A stretch of 64,000 bases of DNA, from NCBI GenBank assembly GCA_029776205.1, contig JAKOTQ010000011.1:1-64000 (forward strand), written 5' to 3'. Position numbers and translations under genes: made by a program. Of the stretch, positions 29,330 to 39,307 are shown piece after piece. This DNA is from Bacillota bacterium. GTDB lineage: Bacteria > Bacillota > UBA4882 > UBA8346. The notes beneath the pieces were generated by a model. The model was not told the DNA's origin, did no database searches, and saw nothing but the letters and a program-made list of their open reading frames with translations. Every line of letters begins with the position of its first letter. The stretch's first letter is position 1.

Positions 29330-30509
29330 CTAAGGTTGATATTTCTCAATCCGGTAATTGTTCGAAGGATTCCAAAAAATCCATTCAGTTAAACCCGCAT
29401 CCTCAACTGCTCGGATTTGTGCCTGAATCTCTTTCCGATCATACCTGCTTTTTAGCGAAAAATCCTGAAGCCAAGGACGGATAATCGTTGGAAGGTTAGA
29501 GGCCTCCAACCGTTTTTTTTGCATCCTCCAGACTGCGGCGGACCGTCTGATAAGGCGCCCGGTCGGGATCAGCGATTTGATACTGGCCAGCATAAAAGTG
29601 GGAAGGATAGACCATTGGACAGATCACATCCACCTCAGCCCCTATCTCTTCCAATCGCTGCCCGATCCCCAAATCATCCGTCACTGAGCAAGTAAGCCCA
29701 AAAACATCCGCAGAAATCTTGACCCCCAGCGGCCGGAGTTCCCGTCCGGCCTGCTCCAGAAAACCGCGAATCACTTCCGTTTTGGTCCGTCCATCCTGGG
29801 AAGGATAGCGGCATTCGGCAATGGGGCCGTCACTGGTAAACCGCACATAGTCGAATTGAATCTCGGCAAAACCCAGCCGGGCTGCTTCTTTGGCAATGGC
29901 AATATTATAATCCCAAACCCTGGCATTATAGGGATCAACCCAATAAAGGCCCTTCCGATCTTGCCACAGGCCGCCTCGGATATTCTTAACCGCCAGCTCC
30001 GGACAGTGCTTCGCCAAAAAAGGATCTTTAAAAACAACGATCCGGGCAATTGGATAAATCCCCTTTTCTCTGAATCGCTCCAGAAGCTTTCGGGGATCAA
30101 ATTTCACCAGGGACGCCGGGCCGCCTGCTTCACTGATATAACTGACGTGGCCGCTGTCATCCTTTACATCAACGACAACGGCATTGATCCCGGCCATTTC
30201 AGCGAACCGGAGCAGTTCATCAACAAAGTGGCTATTCCCGGCCTTCCAAGACGTCAGATAAACTCCTCTGACTTCAGGGGCAACTATTCGCCGGGAAGTT
30301 TGCAACTGTTCCTGCGCAACCGGCAAGGACAGATCCGGAATCTCCACCAATGTCGGACGCCGAATCGTTTTCGGCATAATCCGAAACCGTTCCATCCATT
30401 CCATCCGGTTTTTAGGAAAAACCGCACCGCCAGAGGGGGTACTGACTAAAAATAGGAATATTAACGCCAGACCAATCAAAATGATGCTTCCCCGTGCCGC
30501 GCCCGACAT
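29330..30509 (-). pseudogene. DUF4015-like putative glycoside hydrolase, split by +1 frameshift at an A8 run (29513-29520)
   Basis: ORF 29496..30509 ends ...YQTVRRSLEDAKK then goes out of frame; ORF 29330..29593 continues AKKRLEASNLPTIIRPWLQDFSLKSRYDRKEIQAQIRAVEDAGLTEWIFWNPSNNYRIEKYQP, collinear with the paralog at 13049..14236. Confidence 0.85.
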
Positions 30510-30594
30510 TGGCCAAACCTCCTGTGTATCGATGGGCTAATGATGGATACGCCTAATGTTTATGATTGGTCCGGTTTCAATTAGAACTCAAAGC

Positions 30595-31242
30595 TTAAGC
30601 CCAAGTGGCCACATGAACCACTTTATATCCCTTATGGTTTAATAAATCCACCAAGGAGCCGCAATCTTTCCGATCTAATCGCAATACCAGTTCACCGTTT
30701 TTATTCTCCCGGTGGAATAATGCCATGGAAATAATATTGATTCCTTGCTCCTTAATGATTTCAGTCACTTCGGCAATAACGCCAATCCGGTTTTCCAAAT
30801 CCAATGTCAACCTGGTTCCGGTTTCTTTTAATCCCATCAAATCAATGAAGGCATCAAAAATATCCGATTCCGTGATAATACCGACTAATTTCCCATCCTT
30901 GACTACAGGCAGAGCTCCGATGCTCTTTGACCGCATCAATAACGCTGCCTCTTCCAGGGTTGCTTCAGGTTCGATCGTGACAACCTCTTTCGTCATGGCC
31001 TCTTTCACAAGCAATTTCGATAGGACATAATTCAGCTCCCAGACACTTAAGGTTGTTGCTGCCGACGGACTGACCTTCAGGAGGTCTTCTTGGGTGATAA
31101 TTCCCACCACTTTACCATCCCGGACCACCGGCAGGCGGGCGAAATTATGTTTCCGCATCAACTCTCCGGCTTCCAAAATAGGGGTGGTTTCCGTAATCGT
31201 TATCGGATTACGGGACATCCGATCTTGTACAATCACGTTCAT
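30595..31242 (-). CDS. CBS-pair plus ACT domain protein (AcuB-like)
   Basis: Two CBS motifs (DRMSRNPITITETTPILEAGELMRKHNFARLPVV; EAMTKEVVTIEPEATLEEAALLMRSKSIGALPVV) then NRIGVIAEVTEIIKEQGINI. Confidence 0.88.
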   Translation of the reverse strand: MNVIVQDRMSRNPITITETTPILEAGELMRKHNFARLPVVRDGKVVGIITQEDLLKVSPSAATTLSVWELNYVLSKLLVKEAMTKEVVTIEPEATLEEAALLMRSKSIGALPVVKDGKLVGIITESDIFDAFIDLMGLKETGTRLTLDLENRIGVIAEVTEIIKEQGINIISMALFHRENKNGELVLRLDRKDCGSLVDLLNHKGYKVVHVATWA

Positions 31243-31359
31243 CCCTCCATATCCATTTTGATCTACTGAATACCAACCTCTCGGTGTTCCCTAATTATTA
31301 TTTCGGCACAACTCCTTTTTTTACCTATAGAAGAAAAAAATATTTCTTTATTGACAAAG

Positions 31360-31395
31360 TAAAAAGCTGCCTCAACAGGCAGCCTTATACTACAC
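31360..31395 (-). terminator. Terminator after thrS
   Basis: Minus strand GGCTGCCTGTTGAGGCAGCTTTTTACTTTG. Confidence 0.75.
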
Positions 31396-31430
31396 CAAAG
31401 TAACTATCGATGTCGGATATTTTCATATCG

Positions 31431-33350
31431 TTACTGATAATTCTTCACTTCATCCAGGATTCTTTGGATAAACGCGTCTACATTTTCCACGCCCAAATCC
31501 CCTTCTTTACGAGAGCGTACAGCCACTGCTTTCGCTTGGACTTCTTTCTCTCCAACCACCAACATATAGGGTATTTTTTGAAGTTGGGCTTCGCGAATCC
31601 GGTAGCCGATCTTCTCATTTCGGCCATCCACTTCCACCCGAAGGCCAGCCTCCTCCATTTGCTTTTGAATCTCCTGGACAAAAGGCAATTGATCCTCGCT
31701 AATCGGCATCAATCGAACCTGCACCGGCGCGAGCCACGTGGGAAATGCGCCGGCATAATGTTCAGTCAAGATAGCGATAAAACGTTCGATACTCCCGAAG
31801 ACCACCCTATGCACCATAACCGGCCGATGTTTTTCACCGTCCGGACCGATATAGTTCAGATCAAACCGTTCCGGCATTTGAAAATCCAACTGAATGGTTC
31901 CGCATTGCCAGGTCCGCCCGATAGAATCTTCCAGATGGAAGTCGATCTTCGGTCCATAGAACGCCCCGTCACCTTCATTGACCTTATAATCCATCCCTTT
32001 AACTTCCAAGGCATTCCGCAGAGCTTCGGTGGCAGTTTCCCACTGCTCATCGGTACCCATCGAATTCTCCGGCCGGGTAGAGAGTTCCACATGGTATTTA
32101 AAGCCGAATACCTTATAGAAATCATCGATTAAGTTAATGACTCCTAATATCTCGTCCTTGATCTGTTCCGGCGTCATAACGATATGGGCATCATCCTGGG
32201 TGAAACAGCGAACCCGCATCAACCCATGCAAGGCACCGGACAACTCGTGCCGGTGAACTAAACCCAATTCCGCCATCCGCTGTGGAAGATCCCGATAGGA
32301 ATGGAGTTTACGCTTATACACCAACATACCGCCGGGGCAGTTCATGGGCTTAATCGCGAAATTGCCCTCATCAATTTTGACAAAATACATATTCTCCTGA
32401 TAATGATCCCAATGCCCCGACCGGTGCCACAATTCTTCATTGAGAATAATCGGCGTTTTAATCTCCTGATATCCTCGTTTTCTATGCTCCTGCCGCCAGA
32501 AATCTTCGAGAATATTGCGGAGAACCATTCCCTTCGGCATAAAGAACGGGAATCCCGGCCCCTCATCCAAAATATCGAATAAATCCAGCTCTTTGCCAAG
32601 TTTGCGATGGTCCCGTTTTTTCGCCTCTTCCAGACGGTGCAGGTATTCATCTAACTCTTTCTTACTGAAGAAAGCAGTTCCGTATATCCGTTGCAGCATT
32701 TCCCGGTTGGAATCTCCCCGCCAATAAGCCCCAGCGACAGACATCAGTTTGAATGCTTTTAACCGTCCGGTGCTCGGAAGATGAGGCCCGCGGCAAAGAT
32801 CGATAAATTCACCCTGTTGATAGAAGGAGATGGAGCCGTCTTCTAAGCCTTCCACCAATTCAACTTTGTATTTTTCGCCTTTCTGCCGGTAATGCTCCAA
32901 CGCATCCTGTTTACTCATATTAAACCGTTTAAACGGCAAATCTTCTTTGACGATCTTAGCCATCTCCGCTTCGATCTTTTCCAGATCTTCCGGCTTCAGG
33001 CTTTCCGGCAGCTCAAAATCATAGTAATATCCTGTATCAATCGCCGGCCCTATCGCAAGCTTCGCTCCAGGATACAACCGCAGCACAGCTTGGGCCATAA
33101 TATGGGATGCCGAATGCCGAAGGATCTCTAGGGCCTCGGGACTTTCCGGTTTAATCAATTCCAAGGCAATATCACCGGACAACGGTGTGGTTAAGTCCTT
33201 TAATTCGCCGTTCACTTTGGCGGCGATTGCTTCTTTGGCAAGACGCGGACCAATAGACTCCGCTATCTGCAAAGCCGTATATCCATCAGGATATTCTCTG
33301 ATACTTTGGTCCGGAAATGTTACTTTCATCTTTCTTCCTCCCAATTCCAT
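31431..33350 (-). CDS. thrS: Threonyl-tRNA synthetase (start possibly 33329)
   Basis: TGS domain; HSASHIMAQAVLRLYPGAKLAIGPAIDTGYYYDF; KPMNCPGGMLVYK; HRHELSGALHGLMRVRCFTQDDAHI. Confidence 0.97.
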   Translation of the reverse strand: MELGGRKMKVTFPDQSIREYPDGYTALQIAESIGPRLAKEAIAAKVNGELKDLTTPLSGDIALELIKPESPEALEILRHSASHIMAQAVLRLYPGAKLAIGPAIDTGYYYDFELPESLKPEDLEKIEAEMAKIVKEDLPFKRFNMSKQDALEHYRQKGEKYKVELVEGLEDGSISFYQQGEFIDLCRGPHLPSTGRLKAFKLMSVAGAYWRGDSNREMLQRIYGTAFFSKKELDEYLHRLEEAKKRDHRKLGKELDLFDILDEGPGFPFFMPKGMVLRNILEDFWRQEHRKRGYQEIKTPIILNEELWHRSGHWDHYQENMYFVKIDEGNFAIKPMNCPGGMLVYKRKLHSYRDLPQRMAELGLVHRHELSGALHGLMRVRCFTQDDAHIVMTPEQIKDEILGVINLIDDFYKVFGFKYHVELSTRPENSMGTDEQWETATEALRNALEVKGMDYKVNEGDGAFYGPKIDFHLEDSIGRTWQCGTIQLDFQMPERFDLNYIGPDGEKHRPVMVHRVVFGSIERFIAILTEHYAGAFPTWLAPVQVRLMPISEDQLPFVQEIQKQMEEAGLRVEVDGRNEKIGYRIREAQLQKIPYMLVVGEKEVQAKAVAVRSRKEGDLGVENVDAFIQRILDEVKNYQ

Positions 33351-33354
33351 ATAC

Positions 33355-33625
33355 TAAAAATAAAACCGCCCCTCAAAAAGGGGCGGTATTAACCGCGGTT
33401 CCACCCTTGTTGACATCCATCCATGGGATGCCCGCTCGGATCGGCATTATCGCTGCCATACGCTGACTTATGCGAATTGCCATTCGCTTTCGCCAGAGCG
33501 TCCAAGGTGGTCCATTGTTGGTTTTAATCCAACGTTAATCCGTTCACGAACTGGAGAGCTTTCAGCAGATGCCCTCCTCTCTTTTGCAGTCGTTTACGGT
33601 CGTTCCTTTTCATCCGCAACAACAT
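33355..33625 (-). ncRNA. T-box leader of thrS (probable ACC/Thr specifier)
   Basis: Minus strand GGGTGGAACCGCGG T-box, terminator ACCGCCCCTTTTTGAGGGGCGGTTTT, ACC within AATGGACCACCTTGGACG; promoter TTGACG-17-TATAAT at 33641-33669. Confidence 0.9.
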
Positions 33626-33736
33626 ATTTAGTTAAATTAAATTATATAACTACTTATCTTCTGCGTCAATTGGATTATGACCTGTTCATGATAATTTCAT
33701 AACTTCCATCCAATTGAGCCATAAGGACTTTCATTT

Positions 33737-34276
33737 TTAGGGTTTAAACCGAAAACGATCCACCAGCCCGACCGCTTTATCATCGATTCGCTGATAGACG
33801 GCAAAAGAATCCACCCAAAATGAACCGGTAATCCTTTGACGCATCATCTCCGCCTCTTGCTCGGGCTCAACCTTTCCCCAAATATGCAACGAACAATGGG
33901 GAAAAAAAGGATTTATACTGGATGCAAAAGCGATGGAAGAACCCAAAAGCCAGTGATAGATAGTTTCAAAAGGCTCTCGGGGCAAGACTTCAAATACAAA
34001 GATATCCGTTCCGGGAAAACGGGTAACCGATCCCAATCGGGCCTCAAAGGGCTTCAACTGCTTGGCAATACGGGCTAATTCGTCTAAAATAGCTGCTCCA
34101 TCCTGTCCAAAAGCAATGGTCCCGATGCCCGAAGACCCTGCCACTGTTATTTCCACCGGTATATCGTTGGCCAATACCGGATCAAATTTTTCCCGAAGCC
34201 GCTGAACTTGCTCTTTCACAGTGCCTTGGACTTCACACACAATGGCGGAACCCCCCAGTTCCAGACGATCCAACAT
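33737..34276 (-). CDS. 2H phosphoesterase / 2'-5' RNA ligase-like protein (start uncertain)
   Basis: IVCEVQGTVKEQVQRLREKFDPVLANDIPVEITVAGS...FPGTDIFVFEV...NPFFPHCSLHIW. Confidence 0.55.
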   Translation of the reverse strand: MLDRLELGGSAIVCEVQGTVKEQVQRLREKFDPVLANDIPVEITVAGSSGIGTIAFGQDGAAILDELARIAKQLKPFEARLGSVTRFPGTDIFVFEVLPREPFETIYHWLLGSSIAFASSINPFFPHCSLHIWGKVEPEQEAEMMRQRITGSFWVDSFAVYQRIDDKAVGLVDRFRFKP

Positions 34277-34302
34277 CCTCACCAGGCTTTCTTTTTGAAA
34301 AA

Positions 34303-35916
34303 TCAATCCAGCAACGCTCTCAAACGCCCATTCAAAAATTGTGATTCCAAACCGCCTCTTACCTCCGAAGCAAAAGCCTCCCACAAATCCCGGCTTTCAT
34401 TTTCTAAACAAAGTCTTTTATAAGCGGCTACTAACCGAAGCACTGACTTTCCTTGACGCCCTGGCCTTTGTTTTAACAACGGCAACAGAACAGTTGGATA
34501 GACGGGATACTCGAGAATAGCCGGATCCTTCCAATTGGCCAACATTTCAAGTACACCAACGCTCCCTTCCCTTTCTGCCAATATTCCAGATATAACATCC
34601 ATGAAATCCCGATACTGGCCGGCATCCAACAAGATTTGGCCAAGCAAACGCCACATCTTCTTTTCCCGAAGTTCAATCACCAGTCTCCGGTAATAATTCT
34701 GAAAATCATCGGGGAACTTTTCAAGCAATCTTTTAAGTCGTATATACTCCTCAAACTCGCATGTTTCAGTCAATTGAATATAACTCAAAGCTGCAGCCTG
34801 CTTAAACTCTAAACGCCGCCGATGGATCTCGATGAGACGATCGCGAAACATATTACGTTCTTCGCCACTGCACTTAACCAGACTTCTTTTGGCTAAACGA
34901 TAGGCTTCCTCCGGACATTCGGTCATCCAGCGGTCTATCAACCATAACCGGCCTTCGCGAACAGAAAGTAACCGTTCGGTAATGTTCGGCAACCGATGAT
35001 GAAGAGCAGGAATAGCCTCCAAAAGTTCAAAAATGCGAATCCACTGAAGATATCCGTCACAACTTTCCACCGTCGCTAAGATCGTAGAGAACCATTGGGG
35101 ATTTGATTCAATATATTCCCGTAATACCGGTCGAATTTCCTCCCCCAAATCCCAGAGAAGCACATCAAAATAACTGGAGACTAAACTGTCATAAAACAAT
35201 TGAAGCTTTTCTTTTGAAAAAAATCGAAGCAACGAACGTTGTAATTGAAGTTGTTGTACAAGCAGCTCTTTCAATTCAGGAGCCGGCACACTCCGATATG
35301 CATTCAATAACCCTTCCCAAACTTCATTTAGGGGCAAAAGAATCCCGATTTCTCCTTTTTCAATCTCCGACTCAATCACAGGAGTAATCCCCTGTAGACG
35401 TTCCCACAAACTTTCAACATCCGCCAGTTTTAGCTGAGGATATTTAAACAACTGGCGAACAATATTTAAAATCGCCCGACCTGAAACAAAATCGCGCCCT
35501 GACTGTCTCTGACAAAGTTCGAGGAAATCAAAGGGATTCTTGGCAACAAGGTCGTGAGTAATTCGTTCCCGAAGAGTAACATCGTCCATCACCCGGCGGT
35601 ATAAGCTGTCTACCTCTTCAAAGAGAGACCGGTTATTCAGCCATGCATAGCCTAAAGCAGCCAGATGCTTGCAAAAATCGGGATAGGGACAGCTGCACTT
35701 CCAAAGGAGCTTTCCATCCTCCATCCAAAGCAATGCCTTATAAATTCCGCCTCCGCCCCGGAATTTCCCGGCCAATACATTTTCAAAACGGCACGCTTTC
35801 ACTAAGTGCCCCTCGTGATAGTAGACTTGTCCCCGTTGGAAAATCCGAGGCTGACACCAACGAACCAAATCAGCCTGGGAGAAGTTTTCCCAATTCATTC
35901 GTATCGCTCCCAACAA
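34303..35916 (-). CDS. SWIM zinc-finger domain protein (start possibly 35898)
   Basis: YKALLWMEDGKLLWKCSCPYPDFCKHLAALGYAWL (CxCx(n)CxH). Confidence 0.8.
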   Translation of the reverse strand: MLGAIRMNWENFSQADLVRWCQPRIFQRGQVYYHEGHLVKACRFENVLAGKFRGGGGIYKALLWMEDGKLLWKCSCPYPDFCKHLAALGYAWLNNRSLFEEVDSLYRRVMDDVTLRERITHDLVAKNPFDFLELCQRQSGRDFVSGRAILNIVRQLFKYPQLKLADVESLWERLQGITPVIESEIEKGEIGILLPLNEVWEGLLNAYRSVPAPELKELLVQQLQLQRSLLRFFSKEKLQLFYDSLVSSYFDVLLWDLGEEIRPVLREYIESNPQWFSTILATVESCDGYLQWIRIFELLEAIPALHHRLPNITERLLSVREGRLWLIDRWMTECPEEAYRLAKRSLVKCSGEERNMFRDRLIEIHRRRLEFKQAAALSYIQLTETCEFEEYIRLKRLLEKFPDDFQNYYRRLVIELREKKMWRLLGQILLDAGQYRDFMDVISGILAEREGSVGVLEMLANWKDPAILEYPVYPTVLLPLLKQRPGRQGKSVLRLVAAYKRLCLENESRDLWEAFASEVRGGLESQFLNGRLRALLD

Positions 35917-36075
35917 GTTTCCACATTATTCACAAGTTTTCCACAAGAAAGAATGCCTATTTTTCAAAATGTTCCCGAATTCTTCACAAATTCCACAATT
36001 TATCCACAAATTAACCTGTATATAACCGTCCTCTTCATCTCAATGGTTTCCCGACATCCGTCAAAGTTATCCACA
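35917..36075 (+). promoter_or_regulatory. Cluster of DnaA-box-like 9-mers
   Basis: TTATTCACA 35926, TTTTCCACA 35937, TTATCCACA 36000, TTATCCACA 36067 (all fit TTWTNCACA) plus near matches GTTTCCACA 35917, TTCTTCACA 35980, AATTCCACA 35989, all on the same strand. Confidence 0.65.
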
Positions 36076-36077
36076 AT

Positions 36078-37091
36078 TTATAGTTTGAGATTGGGGTCAG
36101 CAGTGATCCGAAGAGAACTTTTGCCCCGGGAATGATAATTATAATACCCCGCGGCAGCAATCATTGCAGCATTATCAGTACATAGCCGCGGACTCGGGTA
36201 GTACAATGCCAGTCCCTCTTTATGGGTTAGCTCCGCACAACGTTGACGTAGCAAAGAATTAGAGGCAACACCGCCGGAGAGCAACACCGCCCGAACCGGA
36301 AATGCCCGAATAGCTTTTTCCAACTGGCGGACCAGCTGATTTACAAGATTGGCCTGAAAACTGGCTGCAACCTGAGGCACATCCACCGGCTCCCCGGTCT
36401 GCTTATGCCGGTGAATCCAGTTGATTACCGCAGTTTTTAATCCACTAAAGGAAAAATGATACGAATCGGGATCTGCCAAACTTTTTACCTGAGGAAACTC
36501 AATATCTGGCTTACCTTCTCTCGCCAGCCGGTCAATGACCGGACCTCCGGGATAGCCCAAACCCAATACCCGGGCAACTTTATCGAAAGCTTCTCCGGCT
36601 GCATCATCCAACGTCCGGCCTAAAATCCTGTACCTTCCCCATGCTTCGATATAAAGCAAATCCGTATGTCCTCCGGATACCGTCAGACACAACAAGGGCG
36701 GTTCAATCTCTGGATGTTCCAGCAAATTTGCATAAATATGACCTTCGATGTGATTTACGCCTACCAGAGGTAATCCCCTGGAGAGAGCCAATCCCTTAGC
36801 AAAGGAGAGCCCGACCAGCAGACTCCCTACCAGGCCGGGCCCATACGTCACAGCTACCAAATCAACCTGATCCAACGTAATACCCGCTTCCTCCATGGCC
36901 CGCCGGTACAACGGCACCAGGCTTTCCAAATGGCAGCGGGCTGCCAGCTCAGGTACTACCCCGCCAAACCTGGCATGCTCATCAAGTTGAGATGATATTT
37001 GATTACTCAGGATTTTCGTACCGTTGGCAACTACTGCCACTGAGGTATCATCACATGATGATTCAATTCCTAATGTAATAAAGTCACTCAT
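36078..37091 (-). CDS. tsaD: tRNA N6-adenosine threonylcarbamoyltransferase
   Basis: LGIESSCDDTSVAVVANG, LVAVTYGPGLVGSLLVGLSFAKGLA, GVNHIEGHIYANLL, VSGGHTDLL. Confidence 0.97.
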   Translation of the reverse strand: MSDFITLGIESSCDDTSVAVVANGTKILSNQISSQLDEHARFGGVVPELAARCHLESLVPLYRRAMEEAGITLDQVDLVAVTYGPGLVGSLLVGLSFAKGLALSRGLPLVGVNHIEGHIYANLLEHPEIEPPLLCLTVSGGHTDLLYIEAWGRYRILGRTLDDAAGEAFDKVARVLGLGYPGGPVIDRLAREGKPDIEFPQVKSLADPDSYHFSFSGLKTAVINWIHRHKQTGEPVDVPQVAASFQANLVNQLVRQLEKAIRAFPVRAVLLSGGVASNSLLRQRCAELTHKEGLALYYPSPRLCTDNAAMIAAAGYYNYHSRGKSSLRITADPNLKL

Positions 37092-37126
37092 AGCTATTAT
37101 CCATTCATCTTAAAATTATCTCATTT

Positions 37127-38011
37127 TTACTGCCAAGGCGGTGTCTCCGGCAGCAATCTTTCAAACTCCCGAATCAGGCCTGTCTCATAGGCTCCCCGAT
37201 ATTCTCCGCCTAAAAACTTATTTGAGGCTTCTTCATAAAAACGTTGCCAGGACTCTTCCTCATGTCCGGGATTAATCGGATAAAAGGAGACCCCTGCTTT
37301 TTTGGCAGCCTGCAAATCCCCTAAAGCATCTCCGACCAATAAAATACGGTCCAATGGATACTTCCCAACGGCAGCTAGTTTCAAATGATCCACCTTACTG
37401 CCATATTCCTGCCCGGCAATGATCCGCACATATTTATCCAAATCATGTTCTTTCCATTCCCGTTCCAGAGCTTCCGCCGGAGTCTGAGAAACACAGATTA
37501 AATCAGCCTGTGGATACAGCTTCTCCAAACTTTCACGCACATAGGGGAAGGGTGGGATCCCAAAGACCAGATCGGCGATAGCCTGATTAACAGCATAACT
37601 CCATGCCAATGTCTGTTTCATTACCGGATCCCCGGTTTGACGAACGGCCTCTTCCAGAGAGGCATTGCCCAAGGGAACACCGGACTCGACCCAGCGTCGC
37701 AAAGGTTCCAAATCCGGAAGCTTAAAGCCCCGGGCCTTTACTTCTTCCCGCTCTGCCAATAGATCAAACACTTTAATCAAGGCCACAAACCGGTTGGAGC
37801 CCCTCCATTTGGAATGGAGATTCACAAACTCCACCGTTTCCCGGGCATATTTTGCAATGGCCTGTAAGCCCCAGAATTTGATATTGACCGGACAAAAGCA
37901 TTCCTTCTGCTTAATGTCCATCGTATCGAAGATACAGCCATCCGAATCAAAACCAATAAAGAAAGGATGCTCCGGTTGGAGCGATTGAAGTACATCCGGA
38001 GTATATTTCAT
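37127..38011 (-). CDS. HAD-superfamily hydrolase
   Basis: FFIGFDSDGCIFDTMDIKQKECF (DxD motif I), ICVSQTPAEAL, ILLVGDALGDLQAAKKAG. Confidence 0.8.
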   Translation of the reverse strand: MKYTPDVLQSLQPEHPFFIGFDSDGCIFDTMDIKQKECFCPVNIKFWGLQAIAKYARETVEFVNLHSKWRGSNRFVALIKVFDLLAEREEVKARGFKLPDLEPLRRWVESGVPLGNASLEEAVRQTGDPVMKQTLAWSYAVNQAIADLVFGIPPFPYVRESLEKLYPQADLICVSQTPAEALEREWKEHDLDKYVRIIAGQEYGSKVDHLKLAAVGKYPLDRILLVGDALGDLQAAKKAGVSFYPINPGHEEESWQRFYEEASNKFLGGEYRGAYETGLIREFERLLPETPPWQ

Positions 38012-38029
38012 AACTATCTCCCATTATGA

Positions 38030-39307
38030 TTATTGAAACTTAGCTTTATCAGCCCATAAACCGATGGCCGGATTGCTGATAAAGAAGACCTCTTCTCCGT
38101 CGGGAAGCGTATTAAATCCGTCCTTTAACTTGGCCGGATCATATTTTCGATACGCTTCTTCAAGAGGCATATAATTGAAATTAACCCCTTCCACTTCCTC
38201 ACGGGTCAATTTTTCAACAGCATACGTAATCTTAAACCGTCCATCCGAGGAGCCATGGATCAAATGGGCGGCAGCTGACAGGTTTTCTTGCAGATCCTGG
38301 TTCTGCTTGTAATATTCCAAAATCTTCATCTTTCCGACATAACCATACTTCCGGATCAACCGGTCGATTCCCTCATCTTCGCCGAATTTTCTGACCCCCG
38401 GCCCTAATACGATGAGTTCGCCCCCATCGGCGATGGCCATCCGGGTCCGGTAAACCGATTTATTACCAAGCCAAGTACTTTTAAATTCTCTTTCATCCAA
38501 ATAAACCACGACCTTTTTCAAGGGCTTATCTAAAAAGGTTAAATTCTTTTGCTGGCTTAGTTTAACTGCTTCCTCAAAAAGACGGTACTCCCGGCCGATG
38601 AATAGGCCTTCCAGATTTACCTCTCCGCCTTTCACCGTAGTAACCGTCAGAACATACATCAAGGGAATGTCCTGCAAATAATGTTGTTCAGCATAATTAA
38701 ACACCTTACGGACCGGAGTATCCGCCCGTCCCATAATCTGTTCCATTCCATACACTGCACCTAAAAAGTGAGACTTATTAATGGTATCTTTACCGCCGCA
38801 ACCAACGAAGATATTTTTGTTATAATTGGCCATCCCGATCACTTCATGAGGTACGATCTGGCCGACGGATATAATCAAATCATAGGAACGGTCAAGCAAC
38901 CGCTTGTTCACTTCAGCATTGATACTGTAATCCAGCAGACCCCCGGAAACTTCGCGAACATAGTCCCCCGGAACCTCCCCGATTTTAACCACATCATTAC
39001 GCCAATTGTGAACCACAATGGACTCATACGGAACCTCAGGCCCGAAAAACTCTAGACATTCTTCCCGGGTCATCGGATCATGCGTCCCCAAAGCTGGCAT
39101 AATATCCACCTGACAGGAAGGACTTAAAAGTTTATAATACATCGCCGTAATCCGGCCGGCATACGAATGCATCCGAGTAAAATCCGGCGGCAAAAGCAAC
39201 ACTTTTTTTAACGTTCCCCGTTTCTCTTCCAGCGACGCTTCCAGCATCGCCATGACTTCACTATCTTGAATACCCTGTCCCGTGCCTACTTTGGTTAACG
39301 AAACCAT
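38030..39307 (-). CDS. LarA-type nickel-dependent racemase/epimerase family protein (DUF2088)
   Basis: LLLPPDFTRMHSYAGRITAMYYKLL, PALGTHDPMTREECLEFFG, HNWRNDVVKIGEV, IISVGQIVPHEVIGMANYNKNIFVGCGG; AAAGGAGGAAGTAAA before ATG 39307. Confidence 0.75.
   Translation of the reverse strand: MVSLTKVGTGQGIQDSEVMAMLEASLEEKRGTLKKVLLLPPDFTRMHSYAGRITAMYYKLLSPSCQVDIMPALGTHDPMTREECLEFFGPEVPYESIVVHNWRNDVVKIGEVPGDYVREVSGGLLDYSINAEVNKRLLDRSYDLIISVGQIVPHEVIGMANYNKNIFVGCGGKDTINKSHFLGAVYGMEQIMGRADTPVRKVFNYAEQHYLQDIPLMYVLTVTTVKGGEVNLEGLFIGREYRLFEEAVKLSQQKNLTFLDKPLKKVVVYLDEREFKSTWLGNKSVYRTRMAIADGGELIVLGPGVRKFGEDEGIDRLIRKYGYVGKMKILEYYKQNQDLQENLSAAAHLIHGSSDGRFKITYAVEKLTREEVEGVNFNYMPLEEAYRKYDPAKLKDGFNTLPDGEEVFFISNPAIGLWADKAKFQ

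Noticed and set aside
31410-32132. 240-aa plus-strand ORF antisense to thrS
   Set aside because: Antisense shadow of a highly conserved tRNA synthetase; sequence not protein-family-like
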